Assembly (NCBI GenBank): GCA_040954595.2
Contig: CM082591.2
Span: 7,006,001 to 7,070,000 of the forward strand
From: Balanoglossus misakiensis
Lineage: Eukaryota > Hemichordata
Length of the DNA: 64,000 nt
Direction: 5' to 3'
In this document: positions 47,803 through 61,100 of the stretch, one piece after another
How positions within the stretch are numbered: the first letter of the stretch is position 1
Layout: each line of letters begins with the position of its first letter
Notes under the pieces: generated by a model
Told to the model about the DNA's origin: nothing
What the model saw: the letters and a program-made list of their open reading frames with translations, nothing else
Database searches by the model: none
Translations under genes and position numbers: made by a program

Positions 47803-48203
47803 GAAGAAGACTCATAATATAAGTATCGAGGAAACAGTCTGCACAAATGTGACTGTTTTTGTGAAAATGCTCAAAACTGACATTTGAGCTTGATGAACCA
47901 AGTAATTGATGTTCTACATTACAAGATGTATTTCAGTTTCCAAAAATTAAAAATGTCGACAACAAACTCACATACCAGCATAAGAAATAAATAAATGGAA
48001 AATGACACAAAGGACAGTTGTGTGACCCAATTCAGAAATTTTAAAAATGGACAGTGAAGGTGTAAGGTCTGTAATAATACACTGTAGCAATACAGTAGTA
48101 AAGCGACATCTAAAATATCTGACTGCAGCATTTCAGGTGTATTTGTGATAGTTTGTGATATTTGTCACTACAGGTAAGTTTTTGTATTACTAGAGAATTA
48201 AGC

Positions 48204-48370
48204 TTAAAGGTACACGGTCACCTATGCAAATTTAGCTACAGTTACCATGGCAAATTGAGATCTAGCCAATCACAGATTTTCAGTGGGTGAGTGCCACCAC
48301 CTGTTCTTCAGAAAACTCAGACATGCCATTTATGGACATATGTAAATTTGAGGTGAACGTGTACCTTTAA
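48204..48370. mobile_element. TTAA-type MITE family 1, copy 2
   Basis: TTAAAGGTACACGGTCACCT to GTGTACCTTTAA with the same core as copies at 47611 and 57467. About 20 bp shorter in the centre. Confidence 0.85.
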
Positions 48371-48520
48371 GGTACTGCAAACTGTAAAATAAACCCTGTA
48401 CTTAACAGTGAGAGCATTAATATGTGTACTAGAGTTGCCACAGGTTGAATTGTAACCATATGAACATGTCACAGGAATACTAGTAGCTAGTAGCTGCCAA
48501 CAAAAAGTTTCCAAAATAAC

Positions 48521-48604
48521 TTAACCCCAGTTCGCTCTTCAGTGGTCCAACCTTGCCATAGAAAACAATGGGTTTGGACTGAACCATGGTGGTGAAAGGG
48601 TTAA
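48521..48604. mobile_element. TTAA-type MITE family 2 (about 90 bp), copy 1
   Basis: A TTAACCCC start and GGTGAAAGGGTTAA end enclose CCATAGAAAACAATGGGTTTGG. Slightly shortened at the left. Confidence 0.75.
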
Positions 48605-48886
48605 AGGGACAGTGTTGTCCCATCTGCAGCTGCAGGTATGGCTCACATAAAACACAGTTGCTAGAATGTCACAGTCGGTGCACAGTGTATGTAAAGTGTA
48701 ACTGCTAAAATCTACATCATTGAAAACAATATGGTTGTTACTTTGTATTACACTTTTTATCATATTCTTAGATACCTCGATCTAGCATGATGTATTGGTT
48801 GGCAGGGCTAGCGTCTCCCTGCACACAAAGGAATAATGCTGATAGTTTGTTTGTAAACATGGTGCAGTTCAGCGGACACTCCCCCC

Positions 48887-48979
48887 TTAACCCTTTCACC
48901 CCAACTTCCCACTATAGAAGTCCAACCTTACCATAGTAAACAATGGTTTTGGACCGAACCATGGTGGTGAAAGGGTTAA
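48887..48979. mobile_element. TTAA-type MITE family 2, copy 2
   Basis: TTAACCCTTTCACC to GGTGAAAGGGTTAA, full 93-bp form. It lies just downstream of the minus-strand stop codon (49056), in the probable 3' UTR of that gene. Confidence 0.9.
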
Positions 48980-49055
48980 AAACACTTCCAGAGGTAATGT
49001 CGGTAGTTCCATGTATATCTTAATCACATCTGGCAAATCACTCAACATCCATATT

Positions 49056-49165
49056 TCAGAGTCTCTTGGGATGATATCGTAGAAGTGGTGGTCGGTTGTG
49101 TTTGCGATTGGAGCCAAATCGGTCGTAATAGCTGTAGCCTCTTTCCAAAGTCAGCGATATAGTTG
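49056..49165 (-). CDS. Unrecognised gene terminal exon
   Basis: Acceptor CATTTTCTGTAG. The phase-1 join gives ATISLTLERGYSYYDRFGS and a basic tail ending LLRYHPKRL, then TGA. A longer frame in this stretch (to 48896) is out of phase with the upstream exon. Confidence 0.7.
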
Positions 49166-52100
49166 CTACAGAAAATGAAACATACCCACAAAACAATTAG
49201 GAATGGTTTTCTATAGATAGAAGGTTAAAGAGACAAAGTCTTACTCTCGCTGCCCCTTTTTCCATTAATTATGTTTGATACAAGACAACGTTTATGTCAT
49301 TCTACATGTATATGTGGATATACAGTGAATCATAGTTCGACCACACACAACTTCCATCCCGTTTGTAAGATATGAGAGTAAAAACTCCCCCAAAATGAAT
49401 AAATGGTAAAGACCGATTATTCATTTTGGCGAGTTTTTCCACTCTCGTGTCTACAAGCGGGATGGAAGGTGTGTGTGGTTGAATGTTCATTCACTACGTA
49501 TACACAATGCACATTAACATAAACGGTGTCTTGTATCAAGCATAATTAATGGAAAATGGGCAATGAGAGAGAGACTTTGTCCCATTAATAAAGTGGTATA
49601 ATGATGTAAACACTGCAAAACGCAGGCATGGATGATTATAAAAATTATTAAAAGAAAATAAACAGGAAATGAAGAAGGGCAGCTCACAAAAGGGGAAAAA
49701 ATATCAAGTCACAAAAACACCACTTACGATCGTTGCTTCGACCTGCAGCAATTGACCAAGAAAGCAATAACGAAAAATTGAGATATCAAAAAGTATTTTA
49801 AACATTGTTGTAACCTGGAGTGATAATTTTTCAGACAAACAGAAATAAATCCATGTCTCTATGTACCTGTTTGTCTTCCCGTTTACCAAAAAATCCTAAC
49901 CAAGTATGCTAAGTTATAAATATAATCATAATAACTACAGTACGCTATGAACAAACAACTCTGGAAAAATGACCATACACCTACAATGTTTCATCTTCTT
50001 GGCAGAATTGCAGTATTCTAGAAATATTTCAAGCAATGCCTAATCTGTCAAACACTCATGGAAAATACTAGTATTAGTCCTGCAATAGAGTACCCAATCA
50101 TGCCACTTCCTGACTACTATGCTTATTAAGAAGTTCAGTCCAGCTGATTTCTACAAACCTGCCAGCTTTGAGGTCACTTATTCAGAAAAAAAAACATATT
50201 CGCCATGAATAACTCACACATTTGTTGTTGTTTTTTATACAAAGTGGGGGAAATTGGCAGAATTTTTAATATGTTGCTAACTGTTTTTTTTAATCAATTG
50301 AAAAAAGAGACCAGCTTGTCTTCCGCCCAATGTGATGTGGGCGATACCATTTTGCGATAGGTGTCACTGCACGCAATGCTTGGCTATTTGTAGTTTGCGT
50401 CAGTTGATAAACAACAGTAAGGGACGGTGGATGTCAAGATGATTAACCATGACAGTTTGATCAGTTACTTCTGTTAGTTGTGAGGGTTGGGTTATTAGTT
50501 GGTAAATTTTCATTCAAAAGCCAAAAAACGCTCTAATTTACAGTCCAAGATTTTGAAAAGTCTACAATATCCCCTTCTTACTTTGCAGCCTGAATAAAGC
50601 ATTGGCTTCAGCTTTTTGCTGTCAAATTGGCCGAAACTGGTTTGCTTTCTACATAATTTAAACTTCATTTCACAGAAGATTTTAAATCCCCCTTAATACT
50701 CCAAATCCTGAATTTTGGCAGGAAAGGGGAACAATTACTTACTGCGGCATTCCAGATGGAACATCTGTGCATAGAAAGACATCAAAATAAACAATAGCCT
50801 ACCTGGTTCTGTTGTTACCAACGGTGTTCGGCTTTGTGATCTATGCGGCACATAGCCAGAGGCTGAGCGGAGCTGTAAAATAATCATTGGTGATGAGGTT
50901 ATATGTGTATTTGGTAGTCATTTGTTATTGTGCACTTTTTGATAGAAGATGAAAATGAACTTGTGTTTGGTAAAATGAACCATTCACACAATAGCATTAT
51001 TATGATAATCACTAACACACACTACTTGACCATTTCCATGAAAGGAGAATAAACTCCATTTCAAACATGAATTCTTCCAATTAAAAGATTATTAAAAGGC
51101 TCATCAACTGACAAGAGACAAAAACCCTGTTTCACCCCTAAAAGTTACACCCTATTCTTTTCAATGTTTAAATGCCGTTGATCGTCTTATGCACATGTGC
51201 GTAAATTCGCATTTACAAACATTGTGTCTAATCCAAATGCTCTGCAAGTTTTGTGATCAACGCATTCAAACAGTGGACTGCTTTCCCTTCCTTTCATATT
51301 TCATGCGTATAAGTACATGTAGACTTTAGTTTTGTCCCTTCTTTTCACCCAATTTGCTATCTTTCCCCATTTTCAACACAGACTATGGTCGCTGCCATCT
51401 TGTCTGTTGTTAGGACAGCACACTGCCTTATGGCATTGACTGTATACAAGTTTTGTAACCAGAGTCTCTGTGCATAAGACGATCATCGCTCATTAACCCT
51501 TTCACCCCCAGTTCCCACTCTAGAGGTCCAAAGTTACCAAAGAAAAATAATGGGTTTGGACCGAACCATGGTGGTGAAAGGGTTAAAATTTCTGCGAGAG
51601 GGTTGACATTGTTACCTCCTCTTCCTCAGTATAATCCATCTCGTCTCTATCCATGGGTGAACCTTCAGACGTCACATGACCACCACTAAAACTCCTCCTG
51701 GATCTCGTCTTACCACCACTCCACGTCTCACCGTGATCAGACTGATGCGTTAAAGTCTCTGCTCGTCGGAAATGATGCGAACTGCCCACATTCTTCTCTG
51801 GGGGATAAATCGACTGTGCGGGTTCATTCGGGTTGCTGGGGTACCTTGTAGTGTATTTGTTGTCTCCAGATGCTAATTTTGAAACTGAAAGTTCTTTGCG
51901 TCTAGTATTGGCATGGCTGTGATGACTAGTTAGATTTGAATCGACAGTTTGTGTTGACAGGTTCCTTGCGTCTTCATCCTGCAGTACAAAGTAAACAATC
52001 TCTTAGTTGATATTGTTTGGTTTATGGACATGATTAGACTCTCTCACAGCCCACGGTTCACTACAAGGCTCTTCACTGACGCGCCCTCAACCGTTTAGCA

Positions 52101-55100
52101 AGGAGAAGCCCCATATGTACAGTAGTCTCGCTTCCAGACCCTCGTCGCTTCGAAAAGTGCGCCACGGGGCTGTAGATCCAGTAAATGAAATATGAGAACG
52201 CGAAAATTAATCCTCATGTAACAGTTGCCTCATTTGATATTGCAAAAATTTCCTGTCGCGAAAATAACCCATATTTTACAGTATTTATTTAAGCAATAAA
52301 ACACCCCCAGCCATGGTATACCACGAGATTTTGACCAGTTCATGACATATACGCACGAGCGATAGCAAGTGTGTATATGGAGTTGAACTGGTCAAAATCG
52401 AGTGGTATACCATAGCTGGGGGTGTTTTATTGCTATTATATTATACCAGTATATTGAAACTTTGCATAAAACATTTTTAAAAGGCATTTTCTTTGACTAT
52501 GAGTTTTGCGTGATATATGACTGTGGTATATGGCTAATATATCACAGTCACGTGTCGTGTCTCGACCAATAAAAAAGCGTGATTTACACCATCAATATAC
52601 TAGTATAATATAATGGAGCATTTACGTGTATACAAGTGAATGTGTAATTAAAAACACCAATAAGGATCATTTACTGATTAAACAAATGTGTTATCCACAC
52701 TAATGGAACAATGTGTAAACCCAGCTAGAATAATGTCCTTCAGTTTTGTCATAAATGATTAATTAATTACCTGCTTGTGTTGATGGCTGTCGTTTACAAT
52801 TTGCCTGGCTGATACAGATAGATTTGTTTTGTTGCCAGACTGGGCGTGGTTTGTGACTCTCTCTTCTCGAGGGGATACATGTAAGTGTTGCTTCCTACCA
52901 CAACAAAGACAAACAAAAACAGTGAAAAAAATCAGCGACTATAACAGCTTTTCTCTCAATCATGCAAGACTTTCATGGCTTCGTCCGGTCACACATCTTG
53001 GTAATCAGATGACTCCACTGTACATATCTACACAGTGGATTTTTTCTATTTGTCTTGTTTAACCCTTTCACCCCCAGTTCTCTTTTTAGAGGTCCAAACT
53101 TACCATAGAAAACAATGGGTATGGACTGAACCATGATGGTGAAAGGGTTAAAGTACTCTGAGTAACATTCGCTTAATATTTAAAAAATGAATTTTTACTT
53201 CAGAATCTATATTAACTTTGTGTGTAGCGAATTCCAAAATCACATTCATAAGTTGCAAATTAAATTTTTGTTGACTGATTGAAATTATCTGGAATAGAAT
53301 TAGTAAAAATATTATAATCTGCGAATTATGTCATTATCTAACGTACCAGGATGTGTGACCTTTAGAGGTCATGACTTGAACTTTAGAGCAAGCCAAAAAC
53401 CTTGCTATCCCATCATGCCCTGGTTTATTTTTCCATCACTCTAAATTTTACATGCCAGAAAATAAGCAATGATACTAATTAAGCCATGCATGATACACCT
53501 TGTGCTGTCTTCATAATCAATGCTTTTCTTTAGCAACTGTGTCTTCAGTGTTGTGATGACCTCTAAAAGGTCACACATCCTGGAACTTTCTGGAGGTCGG
53601 TCAATTCTCGCTACATTAAATAGGTTTTTACTACCTAGGTGAGTGATGAAAATCTCATATGGTCGACACAATTTCAAGATGGCTCATTTTCGCAATTTTT
53701 AAGAAGTTTATAAGTGATACTGGGTCATTGTGAAACTTTGTAACAGAAAAAATAACAAAATATAAAAGACAACTTCAAAGTCAGAGAATTTTTGACCAGA
53801 GGAAGTCATGAAATACAGTAAACATATCATTTCTTCAAACTGTTACTACAGTGAGTTGTCGACCTTTTACCCAGAATGCAATGATTACAATGTGATTTGA
53901 TCCCCTCACATGAAGTAAAAACCTATTTAAGGTAGCCAGAATTCAACATGTAACCACAGTTTTTAGTCGGTCATCTACATGCCACAAACTTGGCCAGGAT
54001 GTGTGACCTTTGAGTGACCTCAGACCACCACCATGTGTTGCCTAGAAGTCCTGCGGGAGATGATGCAGCTATATTGTCTTAAAAGGTCAAGGGTTATTGA
54101 AGTCAGTGCTGTAATGCCGTAAGGGGTCAAAGTTCAAATATGTCATGTGACTCACAACTTTTGGAAATATCAGTACTAAAACATTTATCTCAAAATCAAC
54201 CAAGGTGATCGCATGATTTTATTTAATCAGTGACTTTAATTTCTCTTTACTTTCCTGTGCAAAATTTCAAGAATATGATAGTACAGATAAAGTTCTAGCA
54301 TTTTTAAATGAACCCAATAGGAAAGGACAGATTCACTGTTTCCAAAGTGTGCATAAATTGCAAATTTGCTGGCAGGTTTTGTCTTCTACGTATAAAACAA
54401 ATGCCACAGTACAGCATGTGATTTCAGTTACCCTCATTGGAGAAAAGAACATTACCCACAAACAGCAACCAGCCATATTAGAATACATGTACATGTAACT
54501 GCAGACATCCTAGTATAAACCAACACCGCACATCAGTGTTAATATCGTCAATGAAAATCTAAACCCACACATAACTACTTTCCACTGTCTATATTCCTGC
54601 CTCTTATCGTAATGTCATGATAGACATGTCAGATAGACACTGCATAATTGTTTTCCAGGGAAATATTTCTATTAAAAGATTGTTGATAAAGTTGATCAAA
54701 AACAGAATTGTCTTTAAGTGTCCTGTTGCTTAAAGGGACAAATTCTCTCTCTCGCTGCCCATTTCCATTAATTATGTTTGATACAAGACACCGTTTATGT
54801 TATTCTACATGTGGATATATGGTGAATCAACGTTCAACCACACACAACTTCCATACCGCTTGTAGGATATGAGAGAGAAAAAATCGCCAAAATGAATAAA
54901 TGGTAGAGACCGATTATTTATTTTGACAAGTCTTTTTCTCGCATGTCTACAAGCGGGATGGAAGTTGTGTGTGGTCGAACATTCATTCAATATATATCCA
55001 CTTGTAGAAAAACATAAATGGCGTCTTGTATCAAACATAATTAATGGAAAAAGGGCAGCAAGAGAGAGACTTTGTCCCTTTAAAGACTGATTCAAGTCCA

Positions 55101-58100
55101 ATTTGTTGAATTTATTAAAGATCTTCATTGGCAGGTTTTGGATATGAAACATATCGTGGAATGTAGTTAATTGTTCTTTGATAAACACTCTACAGAACTG
55201 GACCATGGTGGACAACTTATTGCAGCATTTACAGTTTTCAAATGGGCAATTATGAGGCAGGGATGGACCAGTCCTGTATAGAGAACTACATCGTGTACAT
55301 GTACAGACAGAGTTGACAGATGATGGACATGTGATAGACATGTGATAGACATGTGACTGACATGTGATAGGCATGAGAATGATGGCATATGGACATGTGA
55401 TAGGCATGGGATGACGTGGGAGTGGACATGTGAAAGATGTGATAACATAACATGCATAATACTGTGATGATGATGGACAGACATATAAACCAGGAAAGCT
55501 TTCTATAGTGATACTCTATAGTACCTGGCAATATTGTAAAACAGGAAATTTTCGCAAACGATAAATTTTCGCGAACTACGCAATAAGGCGCAAAAAAGTT
55601 GCAAAAATGTTTTTTGGAGATAACAAAACAGTGAAATACGAGAACACAAATATTAATTGTCGCAAACAGTTGCCACTTTTGATATCATGAAAATTTGCTG
55701 TTGCAAAAATTTTCTGTTTTACAGTATATTCCATCATTGAAGCTTTCATAGTGTATAGTTGTGCGATCACTACATGCATGTAGTCGTATACGAATAAATT
55801 ACCCCGTCTGGGTCCCCGTTTCACCGGTTGTCATGGAAACATAAGCCTTGGATGAGGTTGTTTTCGTGGGAGCAGAAGGTTGTGGTGCGTGTTTGTGTGT
55901 TGCTTCCTGGTCAGTGTCAGAGAGGTCACTCGTGCTACCGAAGTAGCGTTCGCGCCGCGCGAGTCTCTCGACCTCGCTCGTCGCGAAATCAGACTCGACA
56001 CTGTGATTTCCTGCGGATGAACAAGGACGACAGATGACGTAATGGTGGCAGGGGGGGTCGCAGGTCAAGGCGGAGGAGCAGGGGTCCGAGTTCTCAGCCG
56101 AGTGTATGCCGTCGAACGCGGGATGCACCAGCCATGGGGTGTCAACAGCCACAATTGATGGCCTACGTGTGTTTTCCCTAGAAACTGTAGAAAGCGCACT
56201 TGAAGTTGAATAGTTCATTTCACAAAGCAAACCCCCCCCAAAAACGTGCACTGTCAGAGGTTCCGTTAATTTTTTTTGCCATGCAAACTTCAATACACAT
56301 TCAGAATTTACTTTGAGTAAAATGCACCAAATTGCATAGGCAATTGAAAGCCTGTAACAGAACACCACTGTACATTGTTACAAAGTTTAATCAGTAATGT
56401 TGCCCCAAGTGAAAATTGCAACATTTTTGTGTGTAAATGTTGCAAAGTTAAATGCAAGTTATTTTTAGATTGTAAGCCTTTCTCAATACAATTTGCATAT
56501 GTCCAGTTGCTAAAGTCTTTGCGTAATTATGGTCAGAAATGCATGAAAAATGCAGGATTTTGCGTTAACGGAACCACTGCACTGTATAAAATTTGACATA
56601 TCATTTTAGTAAGTCGGAACCCCATATTAGCCCTTTCACCCCCATTTCTCTGTACAGAGGTCCGACCTAACCATAGGACACAATGGATTAGGACCAAACC
56701 ATGGTGGTGAAAGGGGTAAAAAGTGCATTGTGATATTAAAGGGTACACTCGGCATGAGAAGTCGGAAGTGTTCTTTGGTAAATTGTACATCTCTGTGCTG
56801 TCAATAGAACGGTGACATCAAAGACAGCCCCAACACACCCCTCCAAATAATCAACTGGTCTGTTAGCAAGTATATGCATTGGAAGTACAGTCAAACTTGT
56901 GAATAGTGGCCAGTCAAGGGACTTTCCTAAACTGGCTTTTATAGACAGGTGGCCTTTATAGACCGGTAAATGAATGTACATGTTTAATTGCACAGGGACT
57001 GTAAGACCATGTCCACTATATAGAGGTGGCCACTAACACAGGTTTGACTGTATGCATTCCTATTTCACTCAAGAATTTCAGATATTCTTGTGACGAAAAC
57101 ACATTCATTTAGTATGATCACCGAATGCATAACACTTGTTCTGTGGTGTCATACTTCTGTAGAACTAAAAGTGGTAGCAAAGGTGTTCAATCAGTATGTA
57201 CACTGTGCTGGAAGTGTCGCCAAAGGGGAGGGGGGATTTTCAATGATGGGGAGGGGTTTCACGTGATGTAAATGGTGGGTGAAAAAACTGCAACACAGAC
57301 ACAGACCTTAACCGTCTTGACAGAAATGAAATCAGCTGAGCTGCCCTGTTGGCAGTACTCAACGAGTCCTTCATTTCTGCGCAACACAATATAAGGCGAA
57401 AAATGTTACATTGTATCTCGAACATTTTTCAGGTGTGGGGTCATAGCAAACAATTACTGACTGTCATTAAAGGTATACGGTCACCTGCAATTTACATACG
57501 CCCATGTATGTCAGAAATGAGTGTTCTAACAAACATATGGTGGCGCTCTTTTTTTTAGTGTGTGCCACCCACTGAAAATCTGTGATTGGCTAGATCTCAA
57601 TTTGCCACGGTAACTGTAGCTATATTTGCATAGGTGACTGTATACCTTTAAGAGAATAGCAGACTGCTATGAAGACAATTATCAATTCAGGGTAAAAACA
57701 CACAATTGCAAACTGCCACTGTATATTGGAAATAAGATTCTATTGGATTATGTTGGATTTGATTTGTCTGGAAACGCCAATTATAATGCCAACATTGAGG
57801 TGAAATAGTTTGAATTTTGTCTGGTCAAGGTAAACACAGGAGTACTAGGGATTTCAACACACACATGTAATTCCATGCAAGATGTATGTGTCAAATATTT
57901 GTTATATTCAAAAACAGACAGCCAACAAATCCTCATGCAAAGAAATTAGATATTGTAATATTTTTGTACAGGACATTTTTTATGGCATTCTTGTAGAAAT
58001 GTTTACGGCACACCAGTTGCTTATTTACATAAATCTATTTTCTGTGAACAAAGCAAGTAATGCAAAATAACAGATGAAACGTGAAAAATCCTTCAACCTT

Positions 58101-61100
58101 TGTCACTATTTAGTAAGTTGGCATATCGCCTGGCCAATATAAATATGTAATTATCTCAATCTTTAATTTGTATTGCAAGTGGAAACAAGTAAGATTTTCT
58201 TAGTAATTTTGATGAGGACTAGATCATTAATGAATCTATAAACATAGCCTAGGGAACACATATGAATCTACTTTCCAATTATTCTAAAATGGAACAGCCT
58301 CCTTATTTCTAACAATACTGAGACTGTTCCACACTTGTACAGAAAATAGGGGAAAGCGGACATTCTCATGATTGCAAAACTTACCTGCACGACTGACTCT
58401 CCCTGATTTCTTTGTGGCAGTTACACTCGAACTGCGGTGATTGGAATATGACCCTGTGTGCCCTGTGATACAAAAACGTAATTACGAACAGCTTGTGTTA
58501 CACAGATCAGAGGGTTCTCCCCGCACTGGTTGGCCGTGGTCAGGACTGACCAGCACTCAAGAGAAAAAGCCAGCAATCAAAGGCTGCCACAGTGCCAGCA
58601 GGCACTATTTTGTACTCAATCTAGTCTACTGTCACACATTGATGAATGGGTATGACTTGCAACCTACATGAATATTAATGAGTATGAATATTAATTAGTA
58701 GCCAGCACTCAACCATGATAAATGTGTGATACAACAATATGACACAAAATAAATTCTTGTGAAGCTGACAGGTCACAAAATCTTGTTATTCACCTGTTGT
58801 TTGTTGATAGGTCGACTTTTTCAGTCCTTCTTCGACTGCAGGATGTTCGTGCTGTCGTCTGTGTTGCAGTGGCGGTTGTTGCTGCTGTTCGTGATGCTGT
58901 TGTGGTCTGCTGCAATAGACATTGTCATCTTCCACATCTTTAGCAACGCCCGTATATCTGCACGACTCGCTCTTGTCCGAGTCGGCAGATTTCTGCCGCT
59001 GTCGGTTGCTAGTCAGCTGGCGGTTTGTTGGTCGGTTGTTAGTTTGCTCAGTGTTGTGGCACTGATCTGTCAGCTGCCTGGATGAGTTAGTTTTAGTGAC
59101 TACATAGGAGGTTACGGTTGCGCTATTGTCGCCTTCCATGCTGCGTCTGCCTGTTGAACTACAAGTACCGCCACCACTACTGCAACTACCACATCTAGTA
59201 CATGTTGACAAGTATGGGTATTAGTTTCAAATTTACATGTTACATGCTACTGTAAAACAGGAAATTTTTGCGTGCAATAAATTTGTGCGAACTACGTGAG
59301 ATCCAAAAAAATGCGAAAACTAAAATTCGCATAAAAACGTTTTTTAAGATGCATTGAAATACAAGAATGCAAAAATTAATCATCGCGTAACAGTTGCTAC
59401 TTTTGATATCGCAAAGATTTCCTGTCACAAAAATTTCCCGTTTTACAGTAATTTAGAAGTTAAAGGGACAACAGCTATAACTTTTGGCTACATTTTCAGC
59501 ATTTTAGTTCTGTGTAACAAATGCAATTTTTTGTTCTACTCCAAACAACATGGTAATATACCCAGTACTCCACTTGTCAACATAACCTGTATGTGTGTAA
59601 CCGCCATTGTTATTATTGACAAATGAATTCTAGTCTGCACTTGAATTCAAATTTTGCACAATAGCAATGCTGACTATACACATACCTGTTCTGTTGCAAA
59701 GCTAAATGCTAGGTATTTCATCATGTTTCAGAATTTGAACAAGAAACTTCAGTATAGCTGCATTAAGCACACATACTGAAATTGTAGCGAAAAGATACAG
59801 CTAATGGAGCTTTAAAGTAGTATGAGCCTCGAAAATCAGTCTTAAACATTGTCTCATATCTTGCTCAAGGCAACTTAAAATTCCGTTCTCTTGAAATTGA
59901 GAATACTAATTAGGGGACGCCATGCTAAATTTTGAACCAGAGGGTAAAACTGTCTCAAATTTGAAAATCAAAATGGCCGCCACTCTCTATGTTAACTCTA
60001 TGGAGAAAATTTAAAGTAGTGATTTTTTATACAAACAAGACAGTGAACACCCAGAAGTCAAATGTTTGGAGGACTATTATTTTTCAGAAGATCTCTCCTC
60101 AAGGCCCATACTACTATGACATTATTTTGTTTACAATATAATGGATATATTTATATTGTTGAATATCAGACGTATTTTGTTCTATGTTATAAAATGCTTG
60201 GTATGGTTTCCAAAGCACGCATTAGAGGCATTAAACCATTCCTTTACCATTTACCAATTTGCAATTGTTTTATAGTAAGCAGTTTAGCAGGATATATTAG
60301 GTAACAAGAATGAAACTACTCAGATTAACAAAAACTATTATTGGAGAGGGGATACATGTAGGATTGAACTAAACATCAAATTAATATATAAATAAGTATA
60401 TATTCATCTTGGTAAATATTAAACTGATGAGTTCGATGATGTTATTTCTTAGCCGTATGTTAATTGTTATAAAGTAACCCTGCTGATGTCTTATCTTAAT
60501 CATTCATCTGACATTATCATAGAGAACCCATAGTGATATATAGCTTGCATTTGCATGATATTCATTGCTATACTTATTTGCATCCTAGCAACTTTAACTG
60601 TATGACTATATTAATTTGATATTTATACAATACTTCTCGGTATCAGAATACAATAACTATATGCAAATAGCAAACATCTCTCCAGTGGTTATTAACAATT
60701 TTGTAATTTTTATGACAAATAAATATTGTTCTTTTTTACCTTGGCTGTGGTTGTGGGTAGCTGATTTGTGTGGCCGATGGACACCGACTGTTTGGATGAC
60801 TGGATCGGGTCTTGGCAGAATAACCTAGGTAGAAATATGAAGTTCATATTGAATCAAATATTTCATGAATATTAATTAGCTCATGAAAATTAATGACCAA
60901 TCCTGGCTCGGGAGGACCATTGATATGATGAAGTTACAAAAAGCCTTAAAACGTAAAAGTGACATGTCAGAATTACCTCTGCATGCAAGCAATTGTACTT
61001 GGCCATTTTTGCTTAAAGGGCGATGATTGTCTTATAAATGCGCATGTACCAAACCAGAGACTCTTGTTATAAAAATCGTATACAGTTAATGCCATAAGGC

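Noticed and set aside
48896-49117. 73-codon minus-strand frame as the terminal coding sequence
   Set aside because: It is out of phase with the exon at 50803-50872 and runs into a MITE; the in-phase frame stops at 49056.
54805-55531. Three overlapping minus-strand frames of 81-200 codons
   Set aside because: They run through the family 3 MITE and a short GACATGTGATAG tandem repeat; composition and repeats explain them.
60740-60810. Alternative acceptor giving PIQSSKQSVSIGH for this exon
   Set aside because: Its phase does not match the next exon and its polypyrimidine tract is weaker than that of TTTCTACCTAG.
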